DNA of 64,000 bases from Acinetobacter sp. HR7 (GCF_000773685.1 NZ_JPQO01000206.1:1-64000), one strand, 5' to 3'; shown: positions 53,306-63,714, numbered from the stretch's first letter. Notes: a model not told the origin generated them from the letters alone. Made by a program: numbers and translations.

Positions 53306-55057
53306 ATGTCCAATTCGAAGCCCAAACTGCTGTCATTGCTCCCTGCCTGGACCTGGTTAAGCCATTACAGTCCGTTCAAATTCAAGTCTGATGTGCTGGC
53401 TTCGCTCATCGTCGTTGCGATGCTGGTACCACAAGGTATGGCCTATGCCATGCTCGCAGGTTTGCCGCCAATCATGGGGCTGTATGCCAGCATCCTGCCA
53501 ATGATCCTGTATGCCTTATTTGGCAGCAGTAGCACGCTATCGATTGGACCGGTCGCGATCATTTCCATGATGACCTTTGCGACATTAAATCCATTATTTG
53601 AAGTCGGCTCTCCGGTTTATATCGAAGCCGCGACTTTACTGGCTTTAATGGTGGGCATCATTTCCCTGTTGCTGGGACTTTGCCGTTTTGGCTTCCTGAT
53701 TCAGCTGATCAGCCATCCGGTGATTAACAGCTTTATTATTGCTTCTGCACTACTAATTGCGGTTGGACAATTCAAATTTCTAGTCAATGTTCCGTTAAAA
53801 GCCAATAACCTGCAGGAATTCTTTCTCAGCATCCTGGAATATATACACCTGATGCACTGGCCAAGTCTGGTTTTGGGCTTGGTTTCAATTGTTTTGTTAA
53901 TCTATCTACCCAAAATCCTGAAATCCCAAGCCGTACAAAGTCGTATTGGTTCGACTGACTTTGTGGTTCGCGCCGTGCCTTTACTACTTGTGGCTTTGGG
54001 TATTATTGCTGTAGTGTATTTAAACCTGCAGGCTGAAGGCATTAAAACCGTTGGTGCAATTCCTTCCGGTTTCCCACCGCTGAGCTTCCCGCATTGGAAC
54101 TGGGAACTGGTGATGACCTTACTTCCTGGCGCGACCATGATTGCCATGATCAGCTTTGTCGAGTCACTCTCGATTGCTCAGGCGACGGCGCTGCAACAAC
54201 GAAGCCAGCTCAACAGCAATCAGGAGCTAATAGCGTTAGGTCTTGCCAACATCAGTGCCGGGATCAGTTCAGCCTTTCCAGTGACCGGCAGCCTGTCGCG
54301 GACCGTGGTGAATGCCGATGCCGGTGCGCGTACCCCAATGGCAGGTGTGCTGTCTTCCCTGCTGATTGTAGTCGTCAGCCTGTTTTTTACCGGATTTTTT
54401 GAAGACCTGCCGCTGACCATTCTGGCAGCTACGATTATCGTGTCGATCTGGCGTCTGGTAGATTTCCAGCCGTTTATAGATGCTTGGCGTTATTCCAGAG
54501 CCGATGGCATCGCCATGTGGGTCACTTTCTTTGGCGTGGTATTTATTGACATCACTACCGGTTTAATCATCGGCATTATTTCCACCTTTGCTTTGATGCT
54601 TTGGCGCATCAGTCGTCCACATATCGCGGTGGTTGGTTTACTGGAAGGTACCCAACATTTCCGGAATGTACAACGCCATCAGGTTTTAACGTCAGATCGC
54701 GTGCTGTCTTTACGCATTGATGAAAATCTAACGTTTTTAAATGCCAATGCTTTTAAAGGCTTCCTGATTAATGCCGTCAGTGACAAACAACATTTAGAGC
54801 ATGTGATTATCAATTGCTCCAGTATCAGTGGAATCGACCTGAGCGCATTGGAAATGCTGGAAGATATCAATACCGAGTTGTCGAAACTGAAAATCCGCTT
54901 ACATTTGGCTGAAGTTAAAGGCCCAGTCATGGACAAATTGCAAAATTCCAAGCTGATGAAACATTTAAGTGGCCATATCTATCTGACCCATTATCAGGCA
55001 ATTCGTGAATTATCTCCGGAAATTTTCAGCGACTACAGTAAAGATTATTCCATCTAA
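53306..55057 (+). CDS. SulP-family anion transporter with STAS domain
   Basis: A 583-residue transporter with about 12-14 spans (MLVPQGMAYAMLAGLPPIMG, the SulP signature region) and a C-terminal STAS domain from about residue 445 (RIDENLTFLNANAFKGFL, HVIINCSSISGIDLSALEML). The family moves sulfate, bicarbonate or similar anions. Position after cysK and a sulfur-type ArsR regulator favours sulfate. A 180-base gap separates it from the regulator. The ribosome site is weak. Confidence 0.88.
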   Translation: MSNSKPKLLSLLPAWTWLSHYSPFKFKSDVLASLIVVAMLVPQGMAYAMLAGLPPIMGLYASILPMILYALFGSSSTLSIGPVAIISMMTFATLNPLFEVGSPVYIEAATLLALMVGIISLLLGLCRFGFLIQLISHPVINSFIIASALLIAVGQFKFLVNVPLKANNLQEFFLSILEYIHLMHWPSLVLGLVSIVLLIYLPKILKSQAVQSRIGSTDFVVRAVPLLLVALGIIAVVYLNLQAEGIKTVGAIPSGFPPLSFPHWNWELVMTLLPGATMIAMISFVESLSIAQATALQQRSQLNSNQELIALGLANISAGISSAFPVTGSLSRTVVNADAGARTPMAGVLSSLLIVVVSLFFTGFFEDLPLTILAATIIVSIWRLVDFQPFIDAWRYSRADGIAMWVTFFGVVFIDITTGLIIGIISTFALMLWRISRPHIAVVGLLEGTQHFRNVQRHQVLTSDRVLSLRIDENLTFLNANAFKGFLINAVSDKQHLEHVIINCSSISGIDLSALEMLEDINTELSKLKIRLHLAEVKGPVMDKLQNSKLMKHLSGHIYLTHYQAIRELSPEIFSDYSKDYSI

Positions 55058-55360
55058 TCCGTCATCCATTTTTAAAGAGAGCAATTTTTATGATGCACCC
55101 AATATCATGGGAATTAATCTCTTTTATTATTCCATTTTCCAAAAAAATATTGCCTGTTATTTTTTAAACAAAATGGGCATTATTTAGCTGTCATTGATGA
55201 AAAAACCAACTTCATTTTTCTTAAGTTTTTAATAATTAGCATTTATTTTCATAAACTTATATTTAACTTTAAATTAATATTTAAGCCGTTTGTATTTTAA
55301 GTATAAAATAATACAAATTTTTTCCGCATTTCGCCCTCGTAATTTACACAAGGCAACCTT
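55058..55360. other. Intergenic between SulP and sstT
   Basis: Very AT-rich. It should hold the sstT promoter. No gene, clear terminator or operator seen. Confidence 0.35.
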
Positions 55361-56557
55361 ATGTTCTCTGCCCTTTCGCGTATGAGTTTAGTCTCCCGAA
55401 TCATCATCGCTATCATTCTCGGTATCGGTGTTGCACTGATTTTTCCAGATTTTGCACCCTACTTAAGCCTGCTTGGCGACCTGTTCATTAAAGCGCTGAA
55501 ATCCGTCGCTCCAGTGCTGGTATTTATTCTGGTTCTGGCCTCTATTGCCAACTTTAAAGTCGGTCAGGGCGACTCTCGCATGCGCCCAATCATGCTCTTA
55601 TACGCGGTTGGTATGTTTCTAGCAGCCTTTAGTGCAGTCGTAGCAAGTGTTATTTTCCCTAGCACTTTATTCCTGGATATTGCTGCACAAGGTGACTTAC
55701 AGCCACCAGGCAGCCTGGCTGAAATCCTGAAAAACCTGTTGCTGAGCTTTGTGTCGAATCCGGTTGTTGCAATTTCTGAAGCCAACTTTATTGGTATTCT
55801 GGCTTGGTCAGTAGCACTCGGTATTGCCTTCCGTCATGCTTCAGAAACCACCAAAACTGTGCTGAATGATGCTGCAAACGCTATTAACTACGTGATTCGT
55901 TTAGTAATCAGCTTTGCCCCAGTCGGTATTTTTGGTCTGGTGGCGGTGACATTTGCTGAAGCGGGTCTGGAAACGCTGGAAAGTTATGGCCACTTATTAG
56001 CGGTATTACTCGGTACCATGGCGTTTGTTGCTTTAGTGATTAACCCGCTACTGGTTGCACTGGTAACTCGCAAAAATCCATATCCACTGGTATTTACCTG
56101 CTTACGTGAAAGTGGCATCACTGCATTCTTTACCCGTAGTTCTGCGGCCAATATCCCAGTGAATATGGATCTGGCAAAACGTCTGGGCGTATCTGAATCA
56201 ACTTCAAGTGTCGCAATTCCTTTAGGTGCTGCCATTAACATGGCTGGTGCTTCTGTAACCATTACCGTACTGTCTCTTGCTGCTGTGAATACATTAGGGA
56301 TCAATGTTGATTTCACCACCATGATTATCCTGTCTGTGGTGGCGACTGTATCTGCTTGTGGTGCTTCTGGTGTTGCAGGTGGTTCACTATTACTGATTCC
56401 GGTCGCTTGTGGCCTGTTCGGGATCTCTTCTGATATCGCGATGCAAGTCGTTGCGATTGGTATGGTCATCAGTGTTCTACAAGACTCCACTGAAACCGCA
56501 CTCAACTCATCAACGGATGTTTTGTTTACAACTGCTGTAGATCACGCTTCTAAATGA
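55361..56557 (+). CDS. sstT: Serine/threonine:Na+ symporter
   Basis: A 398-residue dicarboxylate/amino acid:cation symporter of the SstT branch ([60 protein letters not shown]). It imports serine and threonine with sodium. The length matches SstT rather than the longer GltP proteins. It is probably monocistronic with its own promoter. Confidence 0.92.
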   Translation: MFSALSRMSLVSRIIIAIILGIGVALIFPDFAPYLSLLGDLFIKALKSVAPVLVFILVLASIANFKVGQGDSRMRPIMLLYAVGMFLAAFSAVVASVIFPSTLFLDIAAQGDLQPPGSLAEILKNLLLSFVSNPVVAISEANFIGILAWSVALGIAFRHASETTKTVLNDAANAINYVIRLVISFAPVGIFGLVAVTFAEAGLETLESYGHLLAVLLGTMAFVALVINPLLVALVTRKNPYPLVFTCLRESGITAFFTRSSAANIPVNMDLAKRLGVSESTSSVAIPLGAAINMAGASVTITVLSLAAVNTLGINVDFTTMIILSVVATVSACGASGVAGGSLLLIPVACGLFGISSDIAMQVVAIGMVISVLQDSTETALNSSTDVLFTTAVDHASK

Positions 56558-56602
56558 TACAATATTGATTCTTCAATATTTTTTATTAGATGTTGAGTTA
56601 TC

Positions 56603-57277
56603 ATGCCATTACAACGTTTACCCACCTGGATACAACTGGGTGCATTTTTCCTTGCCGTGAATGCCGGCATGATTAATGTGCTCGGTCTGATTACCGTGCT
56701 GCATCAATCTGTCTCCCACATGACCGGCAATGTCAGTATGCTGGCCATGGCTTTGGTGAACTGGGAGCCGCAGCATATTGTGTATCTGGTGTTGGTAACG
56801 ACCTGTTATGTAATTGGCTCAATGTATAGCGGTTTAATTTTGGGAAATAGCCACTTTCAACTGGGCCGCCGTTATGGCTACCCGCTCAGCCTGGTGGCTT
56901 TTTTCATTCTACTGTGCTGGATTTTGCTGCCTTATTTTCCTCGTTATGGCTTGCTTTGGGCTTGTACCGCTATGGGTATCCAGAATGCCATGGTCAGCCA
57001 CTATAAAGGCACCATTATTCGTACCACTCACCTGTCTGGTGTACTGACCGACCTCGGACTGGCACTGGGTTACCGCTTGCGTGGACTGGCAGTGGAATCA
57101 CGCCGCACTATCCTACATCTATTAATCCTGATCGGATTTTTGATTGGTGGTATTCTTGCCAGCGCGATTTATCCTTCTTTAAAATTAAACTCATTCCTGA
57201 TTCCAGCCATACTCAGCCTTTCTTTAAGCCTGATTTACTGGGTCATCTATTTACGTTATCGACGCTCACAGCATTAA
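56603..57277 (+). CDS. DUF1275 (YoaK-like) membrane protein
   Basis: A 224-residue protein with six spans (LGAFFLAVNAGMINVLGLI, HMTGNVSMLAMALV, GIQNAMVSHYKGTIIRTTHL, YRLRGLAVESRR). These match the DUF1275 family, inner-membrane proteins without assigned function. It is close to sstT (45 bases) and directly followed by the DUF2058 gene, so it may lie in one transcript. Confidence 0.85.
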   Translation: MPLQRLPTWIQLGAFFLAVNAGMINVLGLITVLHQSVSHMTGNVSMLAMALVNWEPQHIVYLVLVTTCYVIGSMYSGLILGNSHFQLGRRYGYPLSLVAFFILLCWILLPYFPRYGLLWACTAMGIQNAMVSHYKGTIIRTTHLSGVLTDLGLALGYRLRGLAVESRRTILHLLILIGFLIGGILASAIYPSLKLNSFLIPAILSLSLSLIYWVIYLRYRRSQH

Positions 57278-57292
57278 TTTTTGGAAATAGTT

Positions 57293-57829
57293 ATGGTTAA
57301 AAATGCACTTCAGGCACAATTGTTAAAAGCCGGTCTGGTCGATAATAAAAAAGCGAAAAAACTGTCTAAACAGGCTGTACACGAAAAACGTACCGGTGAA
57401 AGCAGCGAAGCTGAAATCAAGGCTCAAATCGAAAAAGCTAAACAGGAAAAATTAGCCAAAGACCAGGCCATTGAACAGCAGAAAAAAGCTGCTTTGCAGG
57501 AAAAAGAATTAAAAGCTGCAATCATGCAAATGATCAACCAGCATAAAATCCGTGACACCGACGGTGAAATTTCCTACCAATTTATTGACAATAACAAAAT
57601 AAAAAAGGTCTATATCAACCAGCAAATTTATAATGCATTAGTAGCTGGCAGTCTGGTGATTGCCCGTGAAAATGACAGCTATGCTTACCTGCCTAAAGCA
57701 CTGGCAGAACGTATCAATGCCAAGATGGAAGGCTTTATCATCGTGGACAATTCTGAAAAGAATGAACAGACCACCGATGAAGAAGATCCATACGCAGCTT
57801 ATGTAATTCCTGATGACCTGATGTGGTAA
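57293..57829 (+). CDS. DUF2058 (YaiL-like) protein
   Basis: A 178-residue, charged protein. The N-terminus LQAQLLKAGLVDNKKAKKLS leads into a long Lys/Glu helix (about residues 30-90), probably a coiled coil. A compact C-terminal part has YLPKALAERINAK. It matches DUF2058, nucleoid- or RNA-associated proteins of unclear role. I use the ATG at 57293 after GGAA; a TTG four codons earlier is open. Confidence 0.85.
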   Translation: MVKNALQAQLLKAGLVDNKKAKKLSKQAVHEKRTGESSEAEIKAQIEKAKQEKLAKDQAIEQQKKAALQEKELKAAIMQMINQHKIRDTDGEISYQFIDNNKIKKVYINQQIYNALVAGSLVIARENDSYAYLPKALAERINAKMEGFIIVDNSEKNEQTTDEEDPYAAYVIPDDLMW

Positions 57830-57844
57830 TCAATTAAAGCTCAA

Positions 57845-57874
57845 TAAAAAAGCTCCCGTCCTGGGAGCTTTTTT
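57845..57874. terminator. Bidirectional terminator between DUF2058 and parA-like genes
   Basis: AAAAAAGCTCCC pairs perfectly with GGGAGCTTTTTT around a 5-base loop. Confidence 0.9.
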
Positions 57875-57907
57875 ATATATTTGAAAATAACAAATGGTCT
57901 ACCTTAA

Positions 57908-58555
57908 TCAAGCTGGTTGCGCTGTATCTGCCATCAATTCCTGAATAAACTGATCAAAACGTTTACCTTGTTCAGTTGAATATTCCCAAATACTACGTCC
58001 TAAACCTTGTGCTTCTTTAAAGGCTTCATCTTCATAAATAATGGTGTTCAGGAAATGTGCACCTGGAATCTCTTTCAGCAATTCCTGACGTGCTTTAATC
58101 TCAGCCAGCTCCAGATCCACTGGTGCACGCATCAGCACCCCATACACTTTTAAATGGGTATTAAACTGCAATATCCCAATCGCGAGTTGCAACATCTCAC
58201 GATAAACTTCCTGATCTTCCGCATCTGCTGACATCGGAATAATCAACTTATCTGCCTGCATGAGTACAGCATGCAGTACATGTGAATCATGCCCAGCGAT
58301 ATCGATCACGATATCATCATATTGCGCTTTGGCTATTTCCAGCCGATGCACCAGTTCATCCGGATGATCCTGCAAAGAAAAGTGCTCAAAGCCAAAACCG
58401 CTGCGATGCAAAGCAGCCCATTCAAAGTTCTGCTTGTTTTCATCAGTATCGATATACAGGGTTTTGCCTTGCGAACGTAAATATTCAGTCAGATTCATCG
58501 CTAAAGTACTTTTACCCGAAGCATGTTTCGGACTGGTCACGACAAATATCGTCAT
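57908..58555 (-). CDS. Orphan ParA/MinD-type ATPase
   Basis: A 215-residue ATPase with a deviant Walker A (SPKHASGKSTLAMNL, signature Lys10) and a Walker B-like DDIVIDIAGHD. No ParB gene or parS-like repeats lie nearby, so it is not a plasmid partition pair. Orphan ParAs place proteins such as chemotaxis clusters, carboxysomes or pili. Its partner is unknown. GGGAA stands before the ATG. Confidence 0.82.
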   Translation of the reverse strand: MTIFVVTSPKHASGKSTLAMNLTEYLRSQGKTLYIDTDENKQNFEWAALHRSGFGFEHFSLQDHPDELVHRLEIAKAQYDDIVIDIAGHDSHVLHAVLMQADKLIIPMSADAEDQEVYREMLQLAIGILQFNTHLKVYGVLMRAPVDLELAEIKARQELLKEIPGAHFLNTIIYEDEAFKEAQGLGRSIWEYSTEQGKRFDQFIQELMADTAQPA

Positions 58556-58668
58556 TGTTATTCCCCATTTTTATTCAAGAATTGTTGTTTTAAATACTTA
58601 AATTTTTTATGGATTTAACATGAACGATTTCATGCAAAAAGTCAAAGTTTAATCATATCTTTAAAATA

Positions 58669-58690
58669 TAAAGCACCCGCAGGTGCTTTA
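58669..58690 (-). terminator. Hairpin after the lipoprotein gene
   Basis: TAAAGCACC pairs with GGTGCTTTA around CGCA. The T-content beyond the stem is moderate on the minus strand. Confidence 0.6.
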
Positions 58691-58716
58691 TATTGCTGTG
58701 CAATTCTCTATATTTA

Positions 58717-59496
58717 TCAATCTGAAATTTTACGCCCAATAAAGAGTGCTGCATCCTGCTGGTTGCTATTTTCTGTCACAATATAAATGGACTGGCTTTC
58801 AATCTGATTTAACAGAATACCATCGACTTCCTGCTCGCCGATCAGGCAGTTCGTCCCTCCAGAACCGGTAAAGACGAGATGAATCTTGTAATACGCCGCA
58901 TTATTTTCTGAACTTACCCTTCCGGCAAAAGCACATTTCTCCTGTTCACCCACAATACCCGAAATCACACCACTGCTATCAATATTTACTGTGGTCGCTA
59001 CACCATTGAGCAAAGTAGTTGTTAAACCACTATAACGTCCAACCAGACTGGAGATGCCTGTATTCTCTCGGCTCAGTTCAGAATTATAAATCAGGTTAAA
59101 AGGCTGATTGATAGAATTGTTGAAGTTACCTTGAAGATTTCGTTCAGCTGTATAGCGGCCATTCAATACGGCCCTAGAGGTAGTGTTAAGCTCAAAATTA
59201 TAATTGCGGATTCCATTGGTATTAAAATTATTGCCAGATAAAGAAAATCGGCCACGCATCACGCCTGCATAGCCGGAAGAACCTGAGGGCGAATACAACA
59301 GCCAGAAATTGCTATTTTTCTCAATGACACCTAGTACCGAACGTTGACTGAGATTTTCATCTGTAAAACTACCAGAGTAAACGCCTGTCAGACGGCTTGA
59401 AGATGAACCATCTACACCTCTAAAAATATCATCACTGCCATCACCGCAGCCACACAACGCCAAGGCTAGACCAACAACTACACACTGTTTTTTCAT
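58717..59496 (-). CDS. Putative lipoprotein, unknown function
   Basis: A 259-residue protein with a lipoprotein signal (MKKQCVVVGLALALCGC, lipidated Cys17). A Ser/Gly-rich linker (GDGSDDIFRGVDGSSSS) and a beta-rich mature part with repeated GxYSG/GRYSG motifs (GVYSGSF, GRYTAERN, GRYSGLT) follow. The repeats suggest a lipocalin- or META-like barrel. The family is not known to me. GGGG precedes the ATG. Confidence 0.7.
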   Translation of the reverse strand: MKKQCVVVGLALALCGCGDGSDDIFRGVDGSSSSRLTGVYSGSFTDENLSQRSVLGVIEKNSNFWLLYSPSGSSGYAGVMRGRFSLSGNNFNTNGIRNYNFELNTTSRAVLNGRYTAERNLQGNFNNSINQPFNLIYNSELSRENTGISSLVGRYSGLTTTLLNGVATTVNIDSSGVISGIVGEQEKCAFAGRVSSENNAAYYKIHLVFTGSGGTNCLIGEQEVDGILLNQIESQSIYIVTENSNQQDAALFIGRKISD

Positions 59497-59863
59497 GATT
59501 CGCCCCTTATTATTTTTAGATCAGGGTAATCCTCTATTACTCATTTCAGCATAACCCGATCGTAGCTGAGCTACTATGAATTACCGACAAAGCTTACTGT
59601 TTGTCTGACATGATGAATTTCTTTACTGCTATACAATAGTGAGCATGCGGATCAGTTATCTTTACAACTGAACGCTAGAGGAAGAAAGTTTAATAAGATG
59701 CCAATTAAGCCTGCTATCTGTTTTTGTTGTATTTTCTAAGAAAATTTTTTAAGCATAAAAATGCCGTACTGCCCTAGATATGTTTTAAAACGTTACCCAA
59801 GCTTAATAAATAGACACTAAACCTTTAAACTGCATAAAATTTTTTGCATTTAAGGAAAGTTTA
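59497..59863. other. Intergenic between lipoprotein and mechanosensitive channel
   Basis: AT-rich. It holds two divergent promoters. A short palindrome GTAGCTGAGCTAC lies at 59562-59574. No gene is supported. Confidence 0.35.
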
Positions 59864-61120
59864 TTGGAACAGTTTCATTTTATTCAAAACCTTCAAGATT
59901 GGGCAGACCAATACCCTTGGCTGGAAATGCTGTCCTCTTTAAGCATTGTGATTGCACTGGCATTTATTGCCAACCTGTTTGCCAAACAAGTGGTGGTGCG
60001 TGGCATACGAAAACTGATTTCCAAACTGCCTTTTGCCAATAATGCGATTTTTGCCCAGCATAGTGTCATTCGCCGCATTGCCAATATTGTACCGGCCATC
60101 GTGATCATGAATGGCATTACCACGGTGCCTCATTTATCCGACAAAGTTCAGACTTTTGTGCAAATGGGTGCACAAGCTTTTATTTTCCTGACCATTGCAC
60201 TGGCACTGGCTGAATTACTGAATATCTTTAACCTGATTTATCAGCGCAATCCTAAATCAAGGAACAAGCCGATCAAGGGCTATTTGCAGTTGGTCAAGCT
60301 GGTCATTTTTATTGTCTGTGGTTTGATGATTCTGGGTACATTCTTGAAAAAAGACGTGTTTACCCTGCTGGCTGGTTTTGGTGCCATGGCTGCCGTGCTG
60401 ATGCTGGTATTTCAGAACACCATCCTGTCACTGGTTGCTTCGGTACAGATTTCCTCTTATGACATGGTGCGCATTGGCGACTGGATTGAAATGCCGTCCT
60501 TGAATGCTGATGGTGATGTAATTGATATGTCCTTACACACCGTGACCGTACAGAACTTTGACAAGACTGTAACGACTATTCCGACCAACAAACTGGTCAC
60601 CGATACCTTTAAAAACTGGCGTGGGATGCAGGAAGCGGGTGCACGACGGATCAAACGTTCAATTTATATCGATCAAAGCAGCGTGCATTTCATGACTGAG
60701 GAAGAACAGTCCAAGTTAAAGAACTTCATTCTGCTCGATCAATACCTGAATACCAAACAGGAAGAACTGGAACAATTTAACCAGCAACTGCAGCATCATT
60801 CCCAATATAACCAGCGCCGTCTGACCAATCTGGGAACGTTCCGTGCCTATCTGGAGTTCTATCTGCGACAACATCCAGGCATTGCCAAAAACTTTTCATT
60901 GATGGTTCGGCAGTTACAACCTACCAGTGAAGGCTTGCCCATGGAAATTTATGCTTTTACCAACACGACCGTTTGGGCAGAATATGAAAATATTCAGTCC
61001 GATATCATGGATCATATACTGGCGATTATTCCTGAATTTGGCTTGAAAGTGTATCAGGCACCATCTGGTAGCGATTTAAAAGAAGCATTTTCCAAACCAG
61101 CTTCACCCATTATTTCCTGA
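59864..61120 (+). CDS. Mechanosensitive ion channel, YbdG-like
   Basis: A 418-residue MscS-superfamily protein with about five N-terminal spans. The pore helix region GFGAMAAVLMLVFQNTILSLVASVQIS is followed by the MscS beta domain (RIGDWIEMPSLNADGDVIDM, TTIPTNKL). A long C-terminal domain carries LTNLGTFRAYLEFYLRQHP, as in YbdG/MscM. It would release solutes on osmotic downshock at the inner membrane. The start is TTG at 59864; AGGAAAG lies about 8 bases upstream and no ATG occurs before residue 19. Confidence 0.85.
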   Translation: MEQFHFIQNLQDWADQYPWLEMLSSLSIVIALAFIANLFAKQVVVRGIRKLISKLPFANNAIFAQHSVIRRIANIVPAIVIMNGITTVPHLSDKVQTFVQMGAQAFIFLTIALALAELLNIFNLIYQRNPKSRNKPIKGYLQLVKLVIFIVCGLMILGTFLKKDVFTLLAGFGAMAAVLMLVFQNTILSLVASVQISSYDMVRIGDWIEMPSLNADGDVIDMSLHTVTVQNFDKTVTTIPTNKLVTDTFKNWRGMQEAGARRIKRSIYIDQSSVHFMTEEEQSKLKNFILLDQYLNTKQEELEQFNQQLQHHSQYNQRRLTNLGTFRAYLEFYLRQHPGIAKNFSLMVRQLQPTSEGLPMEIYAFTNTTVWAEYENIQSDIMDHILAIIPEFGLKVYQAPSGSDLKEAFSKPASPIIS

Positions 61121-61137
61121 TTTTGAATAGCTAGACC

Positions 61138-61172
61138 AAAGCCAGAAATACTCATTGTTTCTGGCTTTTTTA
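61138..61172 (+). terminator. Terminator of the channel gene
   Basis: AAAGCCAGAAA pairs with TTTCTGGCTTT, followed by a T-run. It lies just past the stop. Confidence 0.85.
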
Positions 61173-61372
61173 TTGTTCGTTTTTCTAAAGCATTGCTCAT
61201 TACTTTTTAATTTTCTGCTGAATGATTCTCATCGTTTTGAAGTAAAGGCTCTGCAACCTAAAGTTTGATTTAGTTAATCTTTTTGTGGCAATTTCACCTT
61301 TTTATCGGCTTTCAAAAACTATAATCCATTATAATCCCTGAAAAGCGAAATTCATAAGTAAAGAGTACACAG

Positions 61373-63211
61373 ATGTTTCGATGGCTTGAACGACTGGTGG
61401 ATCCCTATCCCACCCAAAACCTGAACCAGCCCTTACCGACCAAATTCTTTCCCTTTGTCTGGCAGGCAGCTAAAGGTGTACGTCGTTATTTGCTGATTCT
61501 GGTGCTCTGTACCGCCGGTGCCGCCAGTTTCGAAGCTTTGTTGTATTCTCGTATTGGTGATCTGGTGAATTGGCTCAGTACCAGCCAGCCGGAAACTTTT
61601 TTAGATGAACATACGCGTAATTTAACCCTGCTGACGGCGATATTGCTGGCCAATATTTTCTTTGCCAGTGCCCAGTCCTTGATCAAACATCAAATTCTGT
61701 TCAGTAATTTTCCGATGCGGTTGCGCTGGCGGTTCCATAACCTGTTACTGAAACAAAGTCTGGATTTTTTCCATAATGATTTTGCCGGGCGTTTGTCTGC
61801 CAAAGTTATGCAGACAGCGCTAGCTGTGCGTGAGTTCTGGGTCATTCTGGGCGATATGGTCGCTTATGTGCTGATTTACTTTGTCACCATTAACTTGGTG
61901 CTCGGTGCTATTTCCCCTTATCTAATGCTGCCACTACTGGTCTGGCTGGTGCTGTTTATTATTGCTGCCAGTTATTTTATTCCACGACTGAGCAAAGTTT
62001 CCCATGAACAGGCCGATGCCCGTGCTGTGATGACTGGCCGCGTGACCGATGCCTATACCAATATCCAAACCGTGAAACTGTTTGCACATGCAGGTCGGGA
62101 AAGCCAATACGCCAAAGCATCCATGCAAGAATTTATGGTCACCGTATATAAACAGATGCGTCTCGGTGCCCAGTATGAAATCAGCATTCTGCTGCTCAGT
62201 GTGGTGCTCTACGGCGGTGTACTCGGTACGGCCATCTGGCTCTGGATGGAAGGACAAGCCCAGCTTGGAATTATCGCAGCAACTACAGCGATGGTATTGA
62301 AGCTGAACAGTATCGCCGAATTTATGATGTGGCAAACTTCACAGCTGTTTGAAAATGTCGGCACCATCCAGGATGGTATGGGTACACTCGGTAAACCGAT
62401 CAAGATTCAGGACAAGCCGGATGCCAAAGAACTCATGCTAAAACAGGGTGAAATCAAGTTTGAAAATGTCTGTTTTGCTTATAACGACAAGAACGTGATT
62501 GATGGCTTAAACCTGACTATCCGTCCGGGTGAAAAAATCGGGATCGTTGGACGTTCTGGCGCCGGTAAATCGACTCTGATTCAACTGTTACTTAACTTCT
62601 ATCGTATTGACCAAGGTCGTATTTTAATCGATAGGCAAAATATTGAAGATGTGACTCAGGACAGCCTGCGCAAGAACATTGCCATGGTGACACAGGATAC
62701 TTCCCTGTTACATCGTACTGTTGCTGAGAACATCAAGTATGGCCGCCCGGATGCGGCTGATGAAGAGATGTATGAAGCGGTGCGCAAGGCCAAGGCAGAT
62801 GAGTTTATTCCGCAGCTCAGTGATCTGCGTGGTCGTCGCGGTTACGATGCCTATGTGGGTGAACGTGGCGTAAAACTCTCTGGCGGTCAGCGTCAGCGTA
62901 TTGCCATCGCTCGGGTATTCCTAAAAGATGCACCGATTCTAATTCTGGATGAAGCAACCAGTGCACTGGACTCGGAAGTCGAAGCTGCGATTCAAAGCAG
63001 TCTGGATGACTTGATGAAAGGCAAAACCGTGATTGCGATTGCGCATCGTCTTTCAACGATTGCCCAGATGGATCGCCTGATTGTACTGGATCAAGGCAAG
63101 ATCGTTGAGCAAGGCACGCATGATGAACTGGTGGCCATGAATGGTATCTATGCACACCTGTGGCAGCGTCAGACAGGCGGATTTTTATTAGAACCGGAAA
63201 AACATAAATAA
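61373..63211 (+). CDS. ABC exporter, fused membrane and ATPase domains
   Basis: A 612-residue half-transporter. Residues 1-340 form six spans of the exporter type. Residues 370-600 form the ATPase domain, with Walker A GRSGAGKSTL, Q-loop VTQDTSLLHRTV, signature LSGGQRQRIAIARV, Walker B ILILDEATSALD and H-loop AHRLSTI. It works as a homodimer or with a partner not present here. The substrate is unknown (lipid, peptide or drug). Confidence 0.9.
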   Translation: MFRWLERLVDPYPTQNLNQPLPTKFFPFVWQAAKGVRRYLLILVLCTAGAASFEALLYSRIGDLVNWLSTSQPETFLDEHTRNLTLLTAILLANIFFASAQSLIKHQILFSNFPMRLRWRFHNLLLKQSLDFFHNDFAGRLSAKVMQTALAVREFWVILGDMVAYVLIYFVTINLVLGAISPYLMLPLLVWLVLFIIAASYFIPRLSKVSHEQADARAVMTGRVTDAYTNIQTVKLFAHAGRESQYAKASMQEFMVTVYKQMRLGAQYEISILLLSVVLYGGVLGTAIWLWMEGQAQLGIIAATTAMVLKLNSIAEFMMWQTSQLFENVGTIQDGMGTLGKPIKIQDKPDAKELMLKQGEIKFENVCFAYNDKNVIDGLNLTIRPGEKIGIVGRSGAGKSTLIQLLLNFYRIDQGRILIDRQNIEDVTQDSLRKNIAMVTQDTSLLHRTVAENIKYGRPDAADEEMYEAVRKAKADEFIPQLSDLRGRRGYDAYVGERGVKLSGGQRQRIAIARVFLKDAPILILDEATSALDSEVEAAIQSSLDDLMKGKTVIAIAHRLSTIAQMDRLIVLDQGKIVEQGTHDELVAMNGIYAHLWQRQTGGFLLEPEKHK

Positions 63212-63223
63212 TAAGGATAGTCG

Positions 63224-63673
63224 ATGTTATACCTCGAAGATTTGCATGTCGGAGATACTTTTCAAAGCCGTCGTTATCAGATGACCAAGGCAGAAATTTT
63301 ACAGTTTGCTGAAAAATTTGATCCACAGCCTTTTCATACTGATGCACAACAGGCACAAAAGCATCCGATATTTAAGGGGCTGGCTGCCAGTGGCTGGCAT
63401 ACTGCAGCAGTCGTGATGCGTTTATGGAGTGAATGCTTTCCGATTGCCCATGGTCTGATTGGTACAGACTCACACGTACGCTGGCCTTGCCCCACTCGTC
63501 CGGATGATGAAATCCGAATCACCGTCACCATTACAGACATCAAACCTTCGCAACGTAAACCGGATCGTGGCATCGTGCGGTATGAAACTCAGGCACTGAA
63601 TCAACATGATATGGTGTTGTTTACTTCGACCACCAATATTCTGGTTTTTAAACGGGATAGTTCTATAGTTTAG
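63224..63673 (+). CDS. MaoC-like hydratase
   Basis: A 149-residue hot-dog fold protein (MLYLEDLHVGDTFQSRRY, FAEKFDPQPFHTD with the catalytic Asp/His, SGWHTAAVVMRLW). The family hydrates enoyl-CoAs in lipid or aromatic acid metabolism. It follows the ABC transporter by 12 bases and may share its transcript. The substrate is not visible. Confidence 0.88.
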   Translation: MLYLEDLHVGDTFQSRRYQMTKAEILQFAEKFDPQPFHTDAQQAQKHPIFKGLAASGWHTAAVVMRLWSECFPIAHGLIGTDSHVRWPCPTRPDDEIRITVTITDIKPSQRKPDRGIVRYETQALNQHDMVLFTSTTNILVFKRDSSIV

Positions 63674-63714
63674 TTTGCTTTTTGCCCACTTTTCGGGCTA
63701 ATCTGCTAGCAGCC

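Noticed and set aside
55984-56505. 173-codon minus-strand frame opposite sstT
   Set aside because: Thr/Ala-rich shadow of a clear symporter gene.
57908-58555. Plasmid partition locus
   Set aside because: No parB, no parS-like repeats and no replication gene; all neighbours are chromosomal type.
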